From the NCBI RefSeq assembly GCF_019603315.1, contig NZ_CP080649.1, positions 62,001 through 126,000 of the forward strand: a stretch of 64,000 nucleotides of DNA. The letters are read 5' to 3'. The notes beneath the pieces are model-generated. The model was not told where the DNA came from and did not search any database. It was given only the letters and a program-made list of their open reading frames with translations. A program made the translations under genes and the position numbers. The DNA comes from Ruficoccus sp. ZRK36 (GTDB lineage Bacteria > Verrucomicrobiota > Verrucomicrobiia > Opitutales > Cerasicoccaceae). Of this stretch, positions 56,079 through 64,000 are shown piece by piece (within the stretch, counting starts at the first letter, position 1; the number at the start of each line of letters is the position of its first letter).

Positions 56079-56885
56079 TCACGCACGACTGGGGCGGGCG
56101 TAGGCCTGGCGGTACTCGGAGGCGGACTTGCCGAAGAACTTGCGGAAGGCGCGGCAGAAGTTTTCCGTGTTCAGATAGCCCACATCGGAAGCGATAGCCT
56201 TGATCGGGTCATCCGTCGTGACCAGCGTGTGCCCGGCCACGCGCATGCGTTTCTGGATCAGGTACTGGTGCGGAGTTTCGTCCAGGTGCTGCCGAAAAAG
56301 CATGTGCAGGTGCGAGACGCTCACCCCCGCCGCCTCGGCCACCTCCTCGATTCCGATGGGGTCGGCGTAGCGGGCGTTCATAAAGTCCGTGGCTGCGCTC
56401 AACTGCGGGTTAAGCCCGTGCCCGCGCTCATGCATCCGGTATTGCTCCAACTCGAAGCACAAACGGCTCCACACGAGATTACCGATCACACGTGAGTCCA
56501 TCCCGGCGTAGTGAAAGGAGTGGATCATCTCATCGGTAAACTGGTGCATGGCCTTGCGGTCACGCCACTGAAAGCACCGCGGCCAGTCCATGACATCGGC
56601 GCCGCTGCTCATCTGAAAGCGCGGCACCACGCAGTGGTAGTAGCTGTTTTGCGGGCTCCTGAAAATGGTTGAGTGCCCGGCCCGGTGACAGAAAACCGTA
56701 GCCTCTCCGTATAGCTGCTGCGACTCGTCAGGCCCGTAAACAGAGCCCTCGGTGATGATCTCAAAGTAGATCATACCCGGCAGGATTTGAGCCGGTTCGC
56801 GACAGCCGCCGAGTCCACTTTTAAACGTACCTATGCCGACCATCGCAGGGGGCAGTTTTTGCTCACACTTCATAGGTTTAGTCAA
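56079..56885 (-). CDS. AraC-family transcription regulator
   Basis: 268 residues. The N-terminal cupin-like ligand domain (about 1-155) contains a GSVYGPDESQQL segment and several His residues. The C-terminal DNA-binding part has two helix-turn-helix units: PIGIEEVAEAAGVSVSHLHMLFRQHL and DPIKAIASDVGYLNTENFCRAFRKFFG, the second being the family signature. It is divergent from a sugar-phosphate isomerase-like gene with an 86-base gap, so it probably controls that gene in response to a sugar. Two starts, 56885 and 56873, are possible. Confidence 0.92.
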   Translation of the reverse strand: MTKPMKCEQKLPPAMVGIGTFKSGLGGCREPAQILPGMIYFEIITEGSVYGPDESQQLYGEATVFCHRAGHSTIFRSPQNSYYHCVVPRFQMSSGADVMDWPRCFQWRDRKAMHQFTDEMIHSFHYAGMDSRVIGNLVWSRLCFELEQYRMHERGHGLNPQLSAATDFMNARYADPIGIEEVAEAAGVSVSHLHMLFRQHLDETPHQYLIQKRMRVAGHTLVTTDDPIKAIASDVGYLNTENFCRAFRKFFGKSASEYRQAYARPSRA

Positions 56886-56971
56886 TATACACCGAGGCCA
56901 ACTGCATGTATACTAGCACATTCTTAGTTTTAGAAAAGTTTTTATCAAAACAAAGCTAACCCATCCCACCT

Positions 56972-57787
56972 ATGAAACCTCAGATCACTGTCCAACTCTT
57001 TAGCGTCCGCGAGAACGCCGAAAAGGATTACGAAGGCACTATCCGCGCCATCGCTGACATGGGCTTCGGCTGTGTCGAACCGGCAGGCTACCCCGGCTCC
57101 AGCCCCGAAAAGGCCGCCAAGCTCTTCGCCGAGCTCGGCCTGCAGGCCCCGACCGCACATATCGCCCTGCCCATCGGCGAAAACAAGAACGCGATCATCG
57201 AGCAGGCGCTCCTGATGGGGCACAAGTACCTCATCACCGGCTGCCCTCCCGGGTTCAAGGAAAACTACACCTCCATGGACAAGGTCAAGGCCATGACCGA
57301 GCTGTACTGTGAAGCTGCTGCCAACGCTGCTCCCCATGGCCTCCAGGTCGGTTATCATAACCATGACTGGGACCTCGCCGTGATCGATGGCGAAAGCGCC
57401 TACAAGTACTTCCTGGCCAACACCCCCGAGAGCGTTCTGTGGGAAGCCGACCTGTTCTGGGTTGCCAAGGCTGGCCTCAACCCCGCCGAGTTCGTCGAGG
57501 AAATCGGCCCGCGCGGCCTCGCCCTGCACTTCAAGGACGGCGTCGTCTCCGACAAGGACACCTTCCGCGAAGCCAAGACCGAGAGCGGCAACGTCATGCT
57601 CGGTGACACCGCCCCCTTCCGCCCCGCCGGTGCCGGCGATGTCGATCTGCTCAGCGCCGCCAAGGTCTACAAGTACACCCAGTACGTCGCAGTCGAGCTC
57701 GACCGTTACGACGGCGACATGATGCAGGCCGTCAAGGAAAGCTACGACTACCTCACCGGCCAGGGCATCGCCCAGGGCAAGAAGTAG
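56972..57787 (+). CDS. Sugar phosphate isomerase/epimerase (AP endonuclease 2-like TIM barrel)
   Basis: 271 residues. The barrel begins ITVQLFSVRENAEKDYEGTIRAIADMGFGCVEPAG. Likely metal ligands are seen in LQVGYHNHDWD, ESVLWEADLFW, LALHFKDGV and YVAVELDRYDGD, as in xylose-isomerase-like TIM barrel proteins (PF01261). The reaction is an isomerisation or epimerisation of a keto sugar or inositol derivative, not determined. No signal peptide. It is paired with the divergent AraC regulator and followed by a strong terminator. Confidence 0.88.
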   Translation: MKPQITVQLFSVRENAEKDYEGTIRAIADMGFGCVEPAGYPGSSPEKAAKLFAELGLQAPTAHIALPIGENKNAIIEQALLMGHKYLITGCPPGFKENYTSMDKVKAMTELYCEAAANAAPHGLQVGYHNHDWDLAVIDGESAYKYFLANTPESVLWEADLFWVAKAGLNPAEFVEEIGPRGLALHFKDGVVSDKDTFREAKTESGNVMLGDTAPFRPAGAGDVDLLSAAKVYKYTQYVAVELDRYDGDMMQAVKESYDYLTGQGIAQGKK

Positions 57788-57817
57788 TCCGCGCTTCAGG
57801 CACGTTTTTATGCACCA

Positions 57818-57847
57818 GCGTCCGCCCTTACCGGCGGACGCTTTTTT
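57818..57847 (+). terminator. Intrinsic terminator after the isomerase gene
   Basis: Perfect 9-base arms GCGTCCGCC and GGCGGACGC with a 6-base loop and a run of six T. It lies 30 bases past the stop codon. Confidence 0.93.
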
Positions 57848-57865
57848 GTCTTTTGATAAGGCACA

Positions 57866-57931
57866 TTGGGGCTTCTCGCCCCAAGCCCCAGCTCAAGGCA
57901 TAGCCTTGAGGATCCTCGATGCTGCGCATCG
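57866..57931 (+). repeat. Three-hairpin block after the isomerase terminator
   Basis: TTGGGGC with GCCCCAA (57866-57884), CTCAAGGC with GCCTTGAG around ATA (57892-57910), and CGATGC with GCATCG around TGC (57917-57931). It shares the three-hairpin plan and the 3-base loops, but not the arm sequences, of the argS and pdp copies. Confidence 0.6.
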
Positions 57932-57984
57932 TGTCAGCGATTTAACATTGCTAGCACGTTCGTTGGCCAAGAAAACCGCGTTCA

Positions 57985-58048
57985 TGGCATTTTCCCCTGA
58001 ATACACCAAGGTGATCCGCAGGATCACGGGGGCAGGACTTAGGCCCGC
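57985..58048 (-). repeat. Three-hairpin block after gmhB
   Basis: The middle hairpin GTGATCC with GGATCAC around GCA (58011-58027) is perfect. The outer two (GCAGGACTT... and ATGGCATTTTCC...) are partly decayed. It abuts the gmhB stop codon, in the same order as the argS and pdp copies. Confidence 0.7.
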
Positions 58049-58582
58049 CTATGCCAGCGTGGCCACGAAGGCGGCCAGATCAGCGAAGACGGCGACACCG
58101 TTTTCGTCGATATAGGTACGAGCCTTTTCGTCGAAGTCCTTCCCCGTGCGCACAGCGACGGGGTGGATACCGGCGTTGACGCCCGCTCCCCAGTCGCTCG
58201 TGCGATCACCCACCATGTAGCATTGCTCCGGGTCGAGCGCGTGCGCCGTGGTCATCTCGTGGATGAAGCGCGGGGACGGCTTACGGTACGCGCTGTCCTC
58301 CTCGGGATGCTCAGGCGCGATGCAAATATCGGTAAACAGGTCCTCCCCCAGCCCGAGCTGCTCCAGCATGTAGGCATTGCAGATATGCACGTCCTCCAGC
58401 GTGTAAATACCGCGCCCCACCCCGCTCTGGTTGGTAAAGAGAAAGAGCAGGTAGCCCAGCTCGCGCGCCTGCTTCAGCGCGTCCACCGCGTTGGGCAGCA
58501 GGTGGACATCCTCCGGCTTGTGCGGATAGTGGGTATCCTCAATGATCGTCCCGTCCCGGTCCAGAAAGAGTGCTTTGTTCAT
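58049..58582 (-). CDS. GmhB-like HAD-IIIA phosphatase
   Basis: 177 residues. HAD motifs are ALFLDRDGTIIEDTHY (nucleophile Asp and acid Asp), LFLFTNQSGVGRG, and YMVGDRTSDWGAG. This matches D-glycero-D-manno-heptose 1,7-bisphosphate 7-phosphatase for LPS heptose synthesis. In E. coli GmhB four residues form a zinc loop (Cys, His, Cys, Cys). Here only CIAPEHPEEDSAYRKPSP is seen, so two of these cysteines are missing. HisB-N histidinol phosphatase is the alternative. Confidence 0.85.
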   Translation of the reverse strand: MNKALFLDRDGTIIEDTHYPHKPEDVHLLPNAVDALKQARELGYLLFLFTNQSGVGRGIYTLEDVHICNAYMLEQLGLGEDLFTDICIAPEHPEEDSAYRKPSPRFIHEMTTAHALDPEQCYMVGDRTSDWGAGVNAGIHPVAVRTGKDFDEKARTYIDENGVAVFADLAAFVATLA

Positions 58583-58662
58583 GTCAGGGGCTTATCCAAC
58601 GCCTTTTCCAGAGGGTCGCAAGCATAGCCAATGAAAAACAACTCCGGCTGGAGCAGCCTAAG

Positions 58663-58704
58663 CCATCCGCAGGATCACAAGTGCAAGGAGTTAGTCCTGC
58701 CCTG
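58663..58704 (-). repeat. Partial hairpin block after pepP
   Basis: Adjacent to the pepP stop. A decayed GCAAGGA and TCCTGC pair (58683-58700) and the ATCC/GGAT pair with GCA loop (58665-58676). The third hairpin is absent. Order agrees with the other blocks. Confidence 0.55.
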
Positions 58705-59838
58705 CTAAGCGATTTCCCACTCGTAGGGAGCCTCGGAGAGCAGGTCGTAGCCGTCATCCAGCACCTGGACGACGTCCTCGATGCGGCAGCCACCCAGCCC
58801 CGGATAGTACAGGCCAGGCTCGACCGTGACGACGACGCCCTTTTTCAGCCGGTCGCCCACCGGGCTCATGCGCGGAGACTCGTGGATCTCCAGCCCGAGA
58901 CCGTGCCCGGTACTGTGGATAAAGCCTTCCCAGACACCACGCGATTGGCCGGTGACGTAGCCCGTCTGCTTAAAGATCCGGTCCACTTCGGCATGGATCG
59001 TCTTGCCGTTGACGCCAGCCTTGATTCCCGCGAGCGCCGCCCGTTGTGCCTTGTGCACGGTATCGACGAGCTTCTTCTGCTCGGGCGAAGCCTTGCCCTT
59101 AAGAAAGGTGCGGGTCATGTCACCATGATAACCGCTGTGCATGATGCGCGGAAAGACATCCACGATGATCAACTCGTTGGCCTTGAGTGGGCCCTCGCCC
59201 ACCGCATGCGGATCGCATGCCTGGTCTCCACCGGCCGCGATCACGTGGTTGGCCAGGCCGCCTTCCTCCATACACGCCAGCTGGATCAGCGTGCGCAGAC
59301 GCTCCGAGGTGAGGCGCTTGCCCTTCAGCCACAGCTCGTCTCCGCGAATCTCCGCAGCTTCCAGCGCCTTGCGGACCGCGTCGATACCGACGGCGGCCAC
59401 GCGGTTTCCCTCGCGGATCGCCTCAGCTTCGGCCTCGGTCTTGGTCTCGCGTTGCGGGAAAAACGCGCCCTCGATCGGCTGAATATCGAGCCCGGCCTTC
59501 ATGAGCTTGAGTGCGAGCCCGGCCGGAAAATTCTCCGGCACGTGAAAGCTCTTCAAGCCACGGTCCTCCGCCAGCAAGCGGATGATCTCTGCCGGTCCCG
59601 GGCGGGTCGACTTGTAGATCTTCTTGGCGCGGGCCATCAGATCCTCATAGGGCAGGAGCGCATCCAGCGCAGATTGCTTTTCGGCACGGCCGAACTCCAG
59701 CCGGGAAAAGACGCCCAAACGTGTGCGCCCGACCTGCATAAGGATCACCGGATCGGGAACGAAGAACCCCGCGAAGTAAAGCGCATCGGCGCTTTCCTCG
59801 GTCGAGGCGTACAAGAGCTTTGCATTCGTCGCAGTCAT
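58705..59838 (-). CDS. M24-family Xaa-Pro aminopeptidase-like metallopeptidase
   Basis: 377 residues from the ATG giving MTATNAKLLYAST. The N-terminal creatinase-like domain (1-135) is shortened. The pita-bread catalytic domain has the two-metal ligands: Asp in IIVDVFPR, Asp in GDMTRTF, His in HSTGHGLGLEIHE, Glu in TVEPGLYY, and Glu in RIEDVV. The domain is complete. Removes N-terminal residues before proline in the cytoplasm, or acts as a dipeptidase. No specific gene name is safe. Confidence 0.9.
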   Translation of the reverse strand: MTATNAKLLYASTEESADALYFAGFFVPDPVILMQVGRTRLGVFSRLEFGRAEKQSALDALLPYEDLMARAKKIYKSTRPGPAEIIRLLAEDRGLKSFHVPENFPAGLALKLMKAGLDIQPIEGAFFPQRETKTEAEAEAIREGNRVAAVGIDAVRKALEAAEIRGDELWLKGKRLTSERLRTLIQLACMEEGGLANHVIAAGGDQACDPHAVGEGPLKANELIIVDVFPRIMHSGYHGDMTRTFLKGKASPEQKKLVDTVHKAQRAALAGIKAGVNGKTIHAEVDRIFKQTGYVTGQSRGVWEGFIHSTGHGLGLEIHESPRMSPVGDRLKKGVVVTVEPGLYYPGLGGCRIEDVVQVLDDGYDLLSEAPYEWEIA

Positions 59839-60130
59839 ATCTTCAGCTTGGCGGTGATTGCGGGAATCCCTCAATCATCGCCTGCCTCCTGTATCGCACG
59901 CCCGAGGCAAAACGCCAAGGCTAGAACGTGCGGATTTGTGCAAATGCAAGGTTAGCATAGCCCATACCCGAGGCACAGACAGGACGCTGGAAAACAGTCC
60001 GCGCACCAACTATAAGAGCAGGGCATTTCACGCATCGCTGTCTGTGATAGATAGGTGAGACCGGATACCTCGGGCGCTGGCATCAGCAGCATCTACCGAT
60101 GCGACTCCGCACTTGCCGCCAGCGAGGCAC

Positions 60131-60670
60131 ATGGCCAGAGTCGTGTGCGTGAAAAACCTGCTTCCGATCCTGCTCATCGTGCTGGCCGCTCTCACCCTGG
60201 GGGCCTGCCAGGAGGACACAACCCAGCCCTCCGCAAACCTTTCCCAGCCCTCGCCGGTCTCGACGTGGTATCCGCTCACCCTTGACGACCAGATCATCCA
60301 GGCACAGTTCGCCGTCGATCGCCGCGAGCAGTCACACGGCCTGATGGACCGCGACAGCCTCGGCCAGAACAACGGGATGCTCTTTGTCTTTCCGGAAACT
60401 CAGCGCATGTCATTCTGGATGCGGCGCACGCGCATCCCACTCGACATCGGCTACTTCACCCCGGACGGCGTGCTGCGCGAGGTCTACCAGATGCAGCCGT
60501 ACGATGAGACCGCCGTCCCCTCCATCCGCAGCGACCTGCAGTTCGCCCTGGAGATGAATCAGGGGTGGTTCGCGGCGCATGGCGTCAAGCCCGGCGACAA
60601 GCTCGATATGAACCAGGTCAAGGAAGCCCTCCGCGACCGTGGCTACACCCCGGCCAAGCTCGGCCTGTAG
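60131..60670 (+). CDS. DUF192-domain lipoprotein
   Basis: 179 residues. The signal ends in lipobox LTLGAC, so it is a predicted lipoprotein. The DUF192 body has the AQFAVDRREQSHGLMDRDSL, MLFVFPETQRMSFWMRRTRIPLDIGYFTPDG and QFALEMNQGWFAAHGVKPGD segments that define the family. Function of the family is not established. The ATG at 60131 has GAGG five bases upstream; a TTG at 60113 is possible. It is convergent with the long PilX-like gene. Confidence 0.9.
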   Translation: MARVVCVKNLLPILLIVLAALTLGACQEDTTQPSANLSQPSPVSTWYPLTLDDQIIQAQFAVDRREQSHGLMDRDSLGQNNGMLFVFPETQRMSFWMRRTRIPLDIGYFTPDGVLREVYQMQPYDETAVPSIRSDLQFALEMNQGWFAAHGVKPGDKLDMNQVKEALRDRGYTPAKLGL

Positions 60671-60678
60671 CGGCTCCG

Positions 60679-63600
60679 CTACATACTGAGCGGGACGTCC
60701 TCGTCCTCCAGCTCAGAGGGATCGAGCCAGCGGAAAGACACCACCTCGAACGCGCGCCCAAAGCCGCCCGGCACCGTCGGCTCCATCGGGTCGGTCCCGT
60801 CCATCTGCTGCGGCAGACGACGCACTGTGGCCTCACACCAGGCCCGCGTGACGGCCCCTCCCAGCACCGATCCAGCCTCACCGTAGGCACGCACGACAAA
60901 GGTGTCCGAGCGCACGGTGAGCATAGGAGCAAGGGCCTCCATCACATCCCCCTGGGTGAGGTACAGGTTTGAGCCTTCGGGGACACCTTCGTTGATCGCA
61001 GGCAGGTCCGTACCGCGTATCACCCCGACCTCGTCAATCGCCTCCTGCAGGAGCCCGGTGTTCACAAACTCAGCCACAGTGCCGAAGGGGCCGTGCGCCT
61101 TAACCTTGTCCACCACTGCCTGCACGACACAGTCCAGCTGAGCCTCGGCAACATCCGGGTCGAGTACGCGGCCACCGCAGGAGAAGGCACTCTCCAGGCT
61201 CGCTGCGTCTTCAGCGGTCCCCAAGGGGGTATCTGCCCACGCCCCGTAAAAGGGCAAGCGGAACCAGGCCGGAGGCGTTTCGGGTGCGCCACCGGCAACT
61301 CCCCACCCTCCATCCGGCTCTTCTGCGACTGCCGGCACCAGCCGCGAAGCTCCCAGCACCGAGCGCCACGCTTCGGTGGAGGTCGAGTTGAGGTTAAAGG
61401 CACCAGCCAGGCAAAGCTGCGCGGCATCATCCTGCTGCGGCAAGCCCCCAGAGGCAGTCAGGCGACGACTCCACTCACCCGTGCGCACGGGCTCCAGCCA
61501 GGGGTTCATCAATCGGCGAGAGGAACCCATCACAGAGGACAGCGGGCTCATGTAGTAATAATCGAATACACCATTGTAAGCTGCCGCACGCGGCGTACCG
61601 ATGGCAAGCGCGGGCAGCCCGGGCACCTGTGCGAAGCGCAGCACCCCGACTGAAACCGGCTCTGCCACCGGCAAGTCAAACATTACGACCTGCCGCAGAT
61701 CTTCATCTTCGTGTGAGCGCGCTTTCGGATCGTGAAACAGCTCATCATCATCAAAGGCGTTCAGGTGGTCGTCCGGATCGGTGCGGGTAAAAACCTCGTA
61801 GTCGACCAGGTCTTTGACTTTGCGCTTCTTTCCCTCTCTGTCGGTGTACGTCCCATCGCAGTCCAGCACGGGCGCACGCGGATCAAGCGCAGCTAGTAAG
61901 TCAGCCATCTCGTCCCCATCAGCCTTCAGTCGGTAGTGGTAGGCGATCGTGTACAGGCCGATGTTATAGTAGTCCATATTGTCATATGGATTCGAGAAAG
62001 GCAGGATTCCTTTACCGAGCGTCTTCTCAAACTCATCGAGTTCATAGCTGACCTCCTTGCCCTTCGTGGTCTTGCCGGGATTCGATTTTGAGCGGAAGTA
62101 CTGCTTGTATTTAAAGTCGCCGAAATCCAGATCCTTGATTTCAAAAAACGGCGCTACCTCGCGGTAATCCGTATCTGCGCCACTGAAGGGAACGAACGAA
62201 ATACTCACCCCTTTGGAGGGTGCGTCGGCCTTGACCTGGATCTTCGTGTTGTAGTCCGGGCGCGCCCCCCGCGAGTCGGACCAGCGCAGCCCATCACTTT
62301 GCCCCTGCAGAGACACTCCAGTCTGAAAACAAAACCGGCGGGCCACACCCCGCGGCTGTGAGCCAGGGTTTGGGGCCATCGCACGGTAGACCTCACCCGG
62401 TAGTAACACAGGGATATTCCCATCCTTACTCGGGGGGCTGATATCCAGCCAGCCGTTGATGTATCTTGCGTTGGTGTCTTCAGCCGCCCCTTTAAAGTTA
62501 TCCAGATCATCCTCCAGATCGGGCACCTTGGAATCCCCGATCGCCTTGACCTCGATCTCGGGCATATTCTGGAAGACCACGACAATCGAGCGGTTCTTGT
62601 TGCCCTCCTCATCCCCGGCATCAGCCGGGAACGTGATCGGCACCGGATACGGGTTCCAGAACTCGACCTCGACGTGGTAGCGGATGCGCACGATCCCGTC
62701 CGACCATCCGTGAAAGAGCCCCATATACAGTACCACTTCGGTCGGGACGGGATAGAGGGCGTGGACGGGCTCGCCGGTCTTGATCTTATGCGCGGAGAGG
62801 TCGGCGGCGGGTCCGCTCGCGGCTGATATCGGGGTCAGGAACTGCTGGAGGGCATCGTTGACAAATCCGTCCCGGTAGGCGTCGTCGGAGAGGTTGATTT
62901 TGAGGCCACCGGTGGTGGGATTTTCCAGCACCGCGTAGGCACACGGCGTATAATCGTGAAAGGCCGCACGCGCGCGATGCGGCGCCACGCCCGCGCCGGA
63001 AGCGTTACTCAGCAGAGGGATTTCCCCGCGCGTGACAAGCTTGGTCAGATCCCCTTTCAAGGCATCGTCTACCAGGACATCTGCGCCGAACAGCTCCCTC
63101 AAATCAACCCCGGCAGGGGTCTGATTCTGCAGGGTAAGGGTTTCAAGATCCGAGAGCCCCGCCGCGCGTTTACGGCCCGCCGAGAGCGAGGCTTTTACGC
63201 CCTCATCGCCGACCCACCAGGCAAACGCGTGGGAGCTTCCGTCATCCTGCTGGAAGTGGACTTTTTCCACCCTCACAGCGGGAGCGCCCGCATCAGCATA
63301 GGCGGGCACGAGTACGACCGTATCGGCCGCTATCGTGGAGGCATTCGGTGCCTGCCCGGAGACGAGCCAGACCGGTGCCTGAGTGGGCATCGCAGCATCC
63401 CATACGCCGGTCCAGTAGCGATTCGACGCCGCTGTCGTACTCCCCAAGATCTCGGCCCTGGCCGTGAGGCGGCGATCGGGCCCCGCCGTCCGCTGGAGCG
63501 TCGCCAGCGCCTGCATCAGCCCCAGGCGCGCATTTTCGCGGGCGATCAACTGCCTTTTCGGCGTTGAAACCGCCGCGAGCTCGACTTGGCTCAGCGACGA

Positions 63601-63723
63601 TAACGCGAGGCCCAGCGTCAGAATGAAACTCAGGAGCAACAGCGCTACCACCAGGGCAAAACCCTGCGCCCCGGCAGACACACCCTGCCGGTGAGCACCG
63701 TTTTCGCCAGTTGCGCGTAACAT
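60679..63723 (-). CDS. Very long PilX/Verru_Chthon-like exported protein
   Basis: 1014 residues. A prepilin-like N-terminus lies after a polar leader: QGFALVVALLLLSFILTLGLALSSLSQVELA (about 20-50), followed by RENARLGLMQALATLQ, which is characteristic of large verrucomicrobial proteins related to PilX and to the Verru_Chthon cassette protein A family. The rest is a mosaic of beta-rich and loop regions with no catalytic motif. It may be a minor pilin-like component of a type IV pilus or secretion system. Its partner genes are not in this window. Family name is by resemblance. Confidence 0.85.
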   Translation of the reverse strand: MLRATGENGAHRQGVSAGAQGFALVVALLLLSFILTLGLALSSLSQVELAAVSTPKRQLIARENARLGLMQALATLQRTAGPDRRLTARAEILGSTTAASNRYWTGVWDAAMPTQAPVWLVSGQAPNASTIAADTVVLVPAYADAGAPAVRVEKVHFQQDDGSSHAFAWWVGDEGVKASLSAGRKRAAGLSDLETLTLQNQTPAGVDLRELFGADVLVDDALKGDLTKLVTRGEIPLLSNASGAGVAPHRARAAFHDYTPCAYAVLENPTTGGLKINLSDDAYRDGFVNDALQQFLTPISAASGPAADLSAHKIKTGEPVHALYPVPTEVVLYMGLFHGWSDGIVRIRYHVEVEFWNPYPVPITFPADAGDEEGNKNRSIVVVFQNMPEIEVKAIGDSKVPDLEDDLDNFKGAAEDTNARYINGWLDISPPSKDGNIPVLLPGEVYRAMAPNPGSQPRGVARRFCFQTGVSLQGQSDGLRWSDSRGARPDYNTKIQVKADAPSKGVSISFVPFSGADTDYREVAPFFEIKDLDFGDFKYKQYFRSKSNPGKTTKGKEVSYELDEFEKTLGKGILPFSNPYDNMDYYNIGLYTIAYHYRLKADGDEMADLLAALDPRAPVLDCDGTYTDREGKKRKVKDLVDYEVFTRTDPDDHLNAFDDDELFHDPKARSHEDEDLRQVVMFDLPVAEPVSVGVLRFAQVPGLPALAIGTPRAAAYNGVFDYYYMSPLSSVMGSSRRLMNPWLEPVRTGEWSRRLTASGGLPQQDDAAQLCLAGAFNLNSTSTEAWRSVLGASRLVPAVAEEPDGGWGVAGGAPETPPAWFRLPFYGAWADTPLGTAEDAASLESAFSCGGRVLDPDVAEAQLDCVVQAVVDKVKAHGPFGTVAEFVNTGLLQEAIDEVGVIRGTDLPAINEGVPEGSNLYLTQGDVMEALAPMLTVRSDTFVVRAYGEAGSVLGGAVTRAWCEATVRRLPQQMDGTDPMEPTVPGGFGRAFEVVSFRWLDPSELEDEDVPLSM

Positions 63724-63860
63724 GATCCCCCCCGTTGTATTCGACGGCAGAGCCTAGGCTGTTAACCTCAGTTCCGTCGAGCGGGAAAGCCAGTCACTGG
63801 AAAATTTACATTATTTGAGACATAAAATCTCCCAAATACCGACAGTGACCGCCCTCAGCA

Positions 63861-64000
63861 TCACTTCGCAGACGCCGGTTGCACACAGAGGCGCAGACGC
63901 TTCTGCGGGTCAAAGGTACGGCTGGCGAAGTCCGTCAGCTCATCCGCAGAAATCGCACGGATACGCTCGGCGTAATCACGCCAGCTGTTGACCGGCTGAC
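63861..64000 (-). CDS. Probable M16-family zinc peptidase, C-terminal end only
   Basis: Only the last 45 residues before a TGA are visible; the frame runs off the right edge. They read WRDYAERIRAISADELTDFA then SRTFDPQKRLRLCVQPASAK. The pattern of ISADxL followed by a FDPxKR(L)xxxVxP end is typical of the C-termini of insulinase-type (M16) peptidases. Catalytic residues would be to the right of the window, so the family call is tentative. Confidence 0.6.
   Translation of the reverse strand, partial: QPVNSWRDYAERIRAISADELTDFASRTFDPQKRLRLCVQPASAK

Noticed and set aside
58570-59955. 461-codon plus-strand open frame opposite pepP
   Set aside because: The M24 peptidase on the minus strand has every metal ligand; the antisense frame has no motif.

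Overview
The window looks like a chromosomal piece of a free-living member of Verrucomicrobiota, most likely class Opitutia (Puniceicoccales/Opitutales-like). This is inferred from moderately high GC, lipid A genes that include an LpxC-FabZ fusion, a PEP-CTERM protein, prepilin-like proteins, a very long PilX-like exported protein of the kind common in this phylum, many SGNH esterases and a polysaccharide-use island. No rRNA, tRNA, CRISPR, phage or transposase gene was recognised.

Layout. 1-6574 (minus): a glycolytic run gapA, pgk, tpiA (tpiA cut by the left edge), a lipoprotein and a pullulanase-like GH13 enzyme. 6718-8727 (plus): mnmA and a coiled-coil protein. 8879-17040 (minus): a cluster with a TPR protein, a secreted protein, a short protein resembling the N-terminal domain of secretion ATPases, two receiver proteins with decayed NtrC-like ATPase domains, an unknown protein, and a GspE/PilB ATPase. 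This is the best candidate here for an undescribed system. 17323-29291: housekeeping genes (glmM and trpD overlapping, uppP, a UbiB-like kinase, an all-alpha dUTPase, murA, ruvB) plus an unusual acidic/RGG-rich protein.

29439-47432 is a carbohydrate-use island: three regulators (GntR, LacI, and AraC further on at 56 kb), SGNH esterases, a GH29 fucosidase, a GH1 beta-glucosidase, a heparinase/alginate-lyase-like enzyme, a polysaccharide pyruvyl transferase-like protein with an export signal, an SSS sodium symporter, an SBF-like transporter, an FAD oxidoreductase, a PEP-CTERM protein and a pseudopilin. An 18-base identical operator-like sequence lies both between lacI and the pseudopilin gene and before the FAD oxidoreductase gene. 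A perfect 12-base palindrome lies before the esterase-GntR-transporter operon.

47531-64000: lpxA, lpxC-fabZ, efp, an SGNH hydrolase, a divergent pyrimidine phosphorylase, argS, two small membrane proteins, an AraC regulator divergent from a sugar-phosphate isomerase-like gene, a GmhB-like phosphatase, a Xaa-Pro peptidase, a DUF192 lipoprotein, a 1014-residue PilX-like protein, and the C-terminus of a probable M16 peptidase at the right edge.

A striking non-coding theme is a set of compact blocks of two or three consecutive hairpins, often with 3-base loops, placed just after stop codons (after gapA, ubiB, dut, lpxA, pdp, argS, gmhB, pepP and the isomerase gene). A separate duplicated element follows murA and efp. 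Arm sequences differ between copies while pairing is kept.
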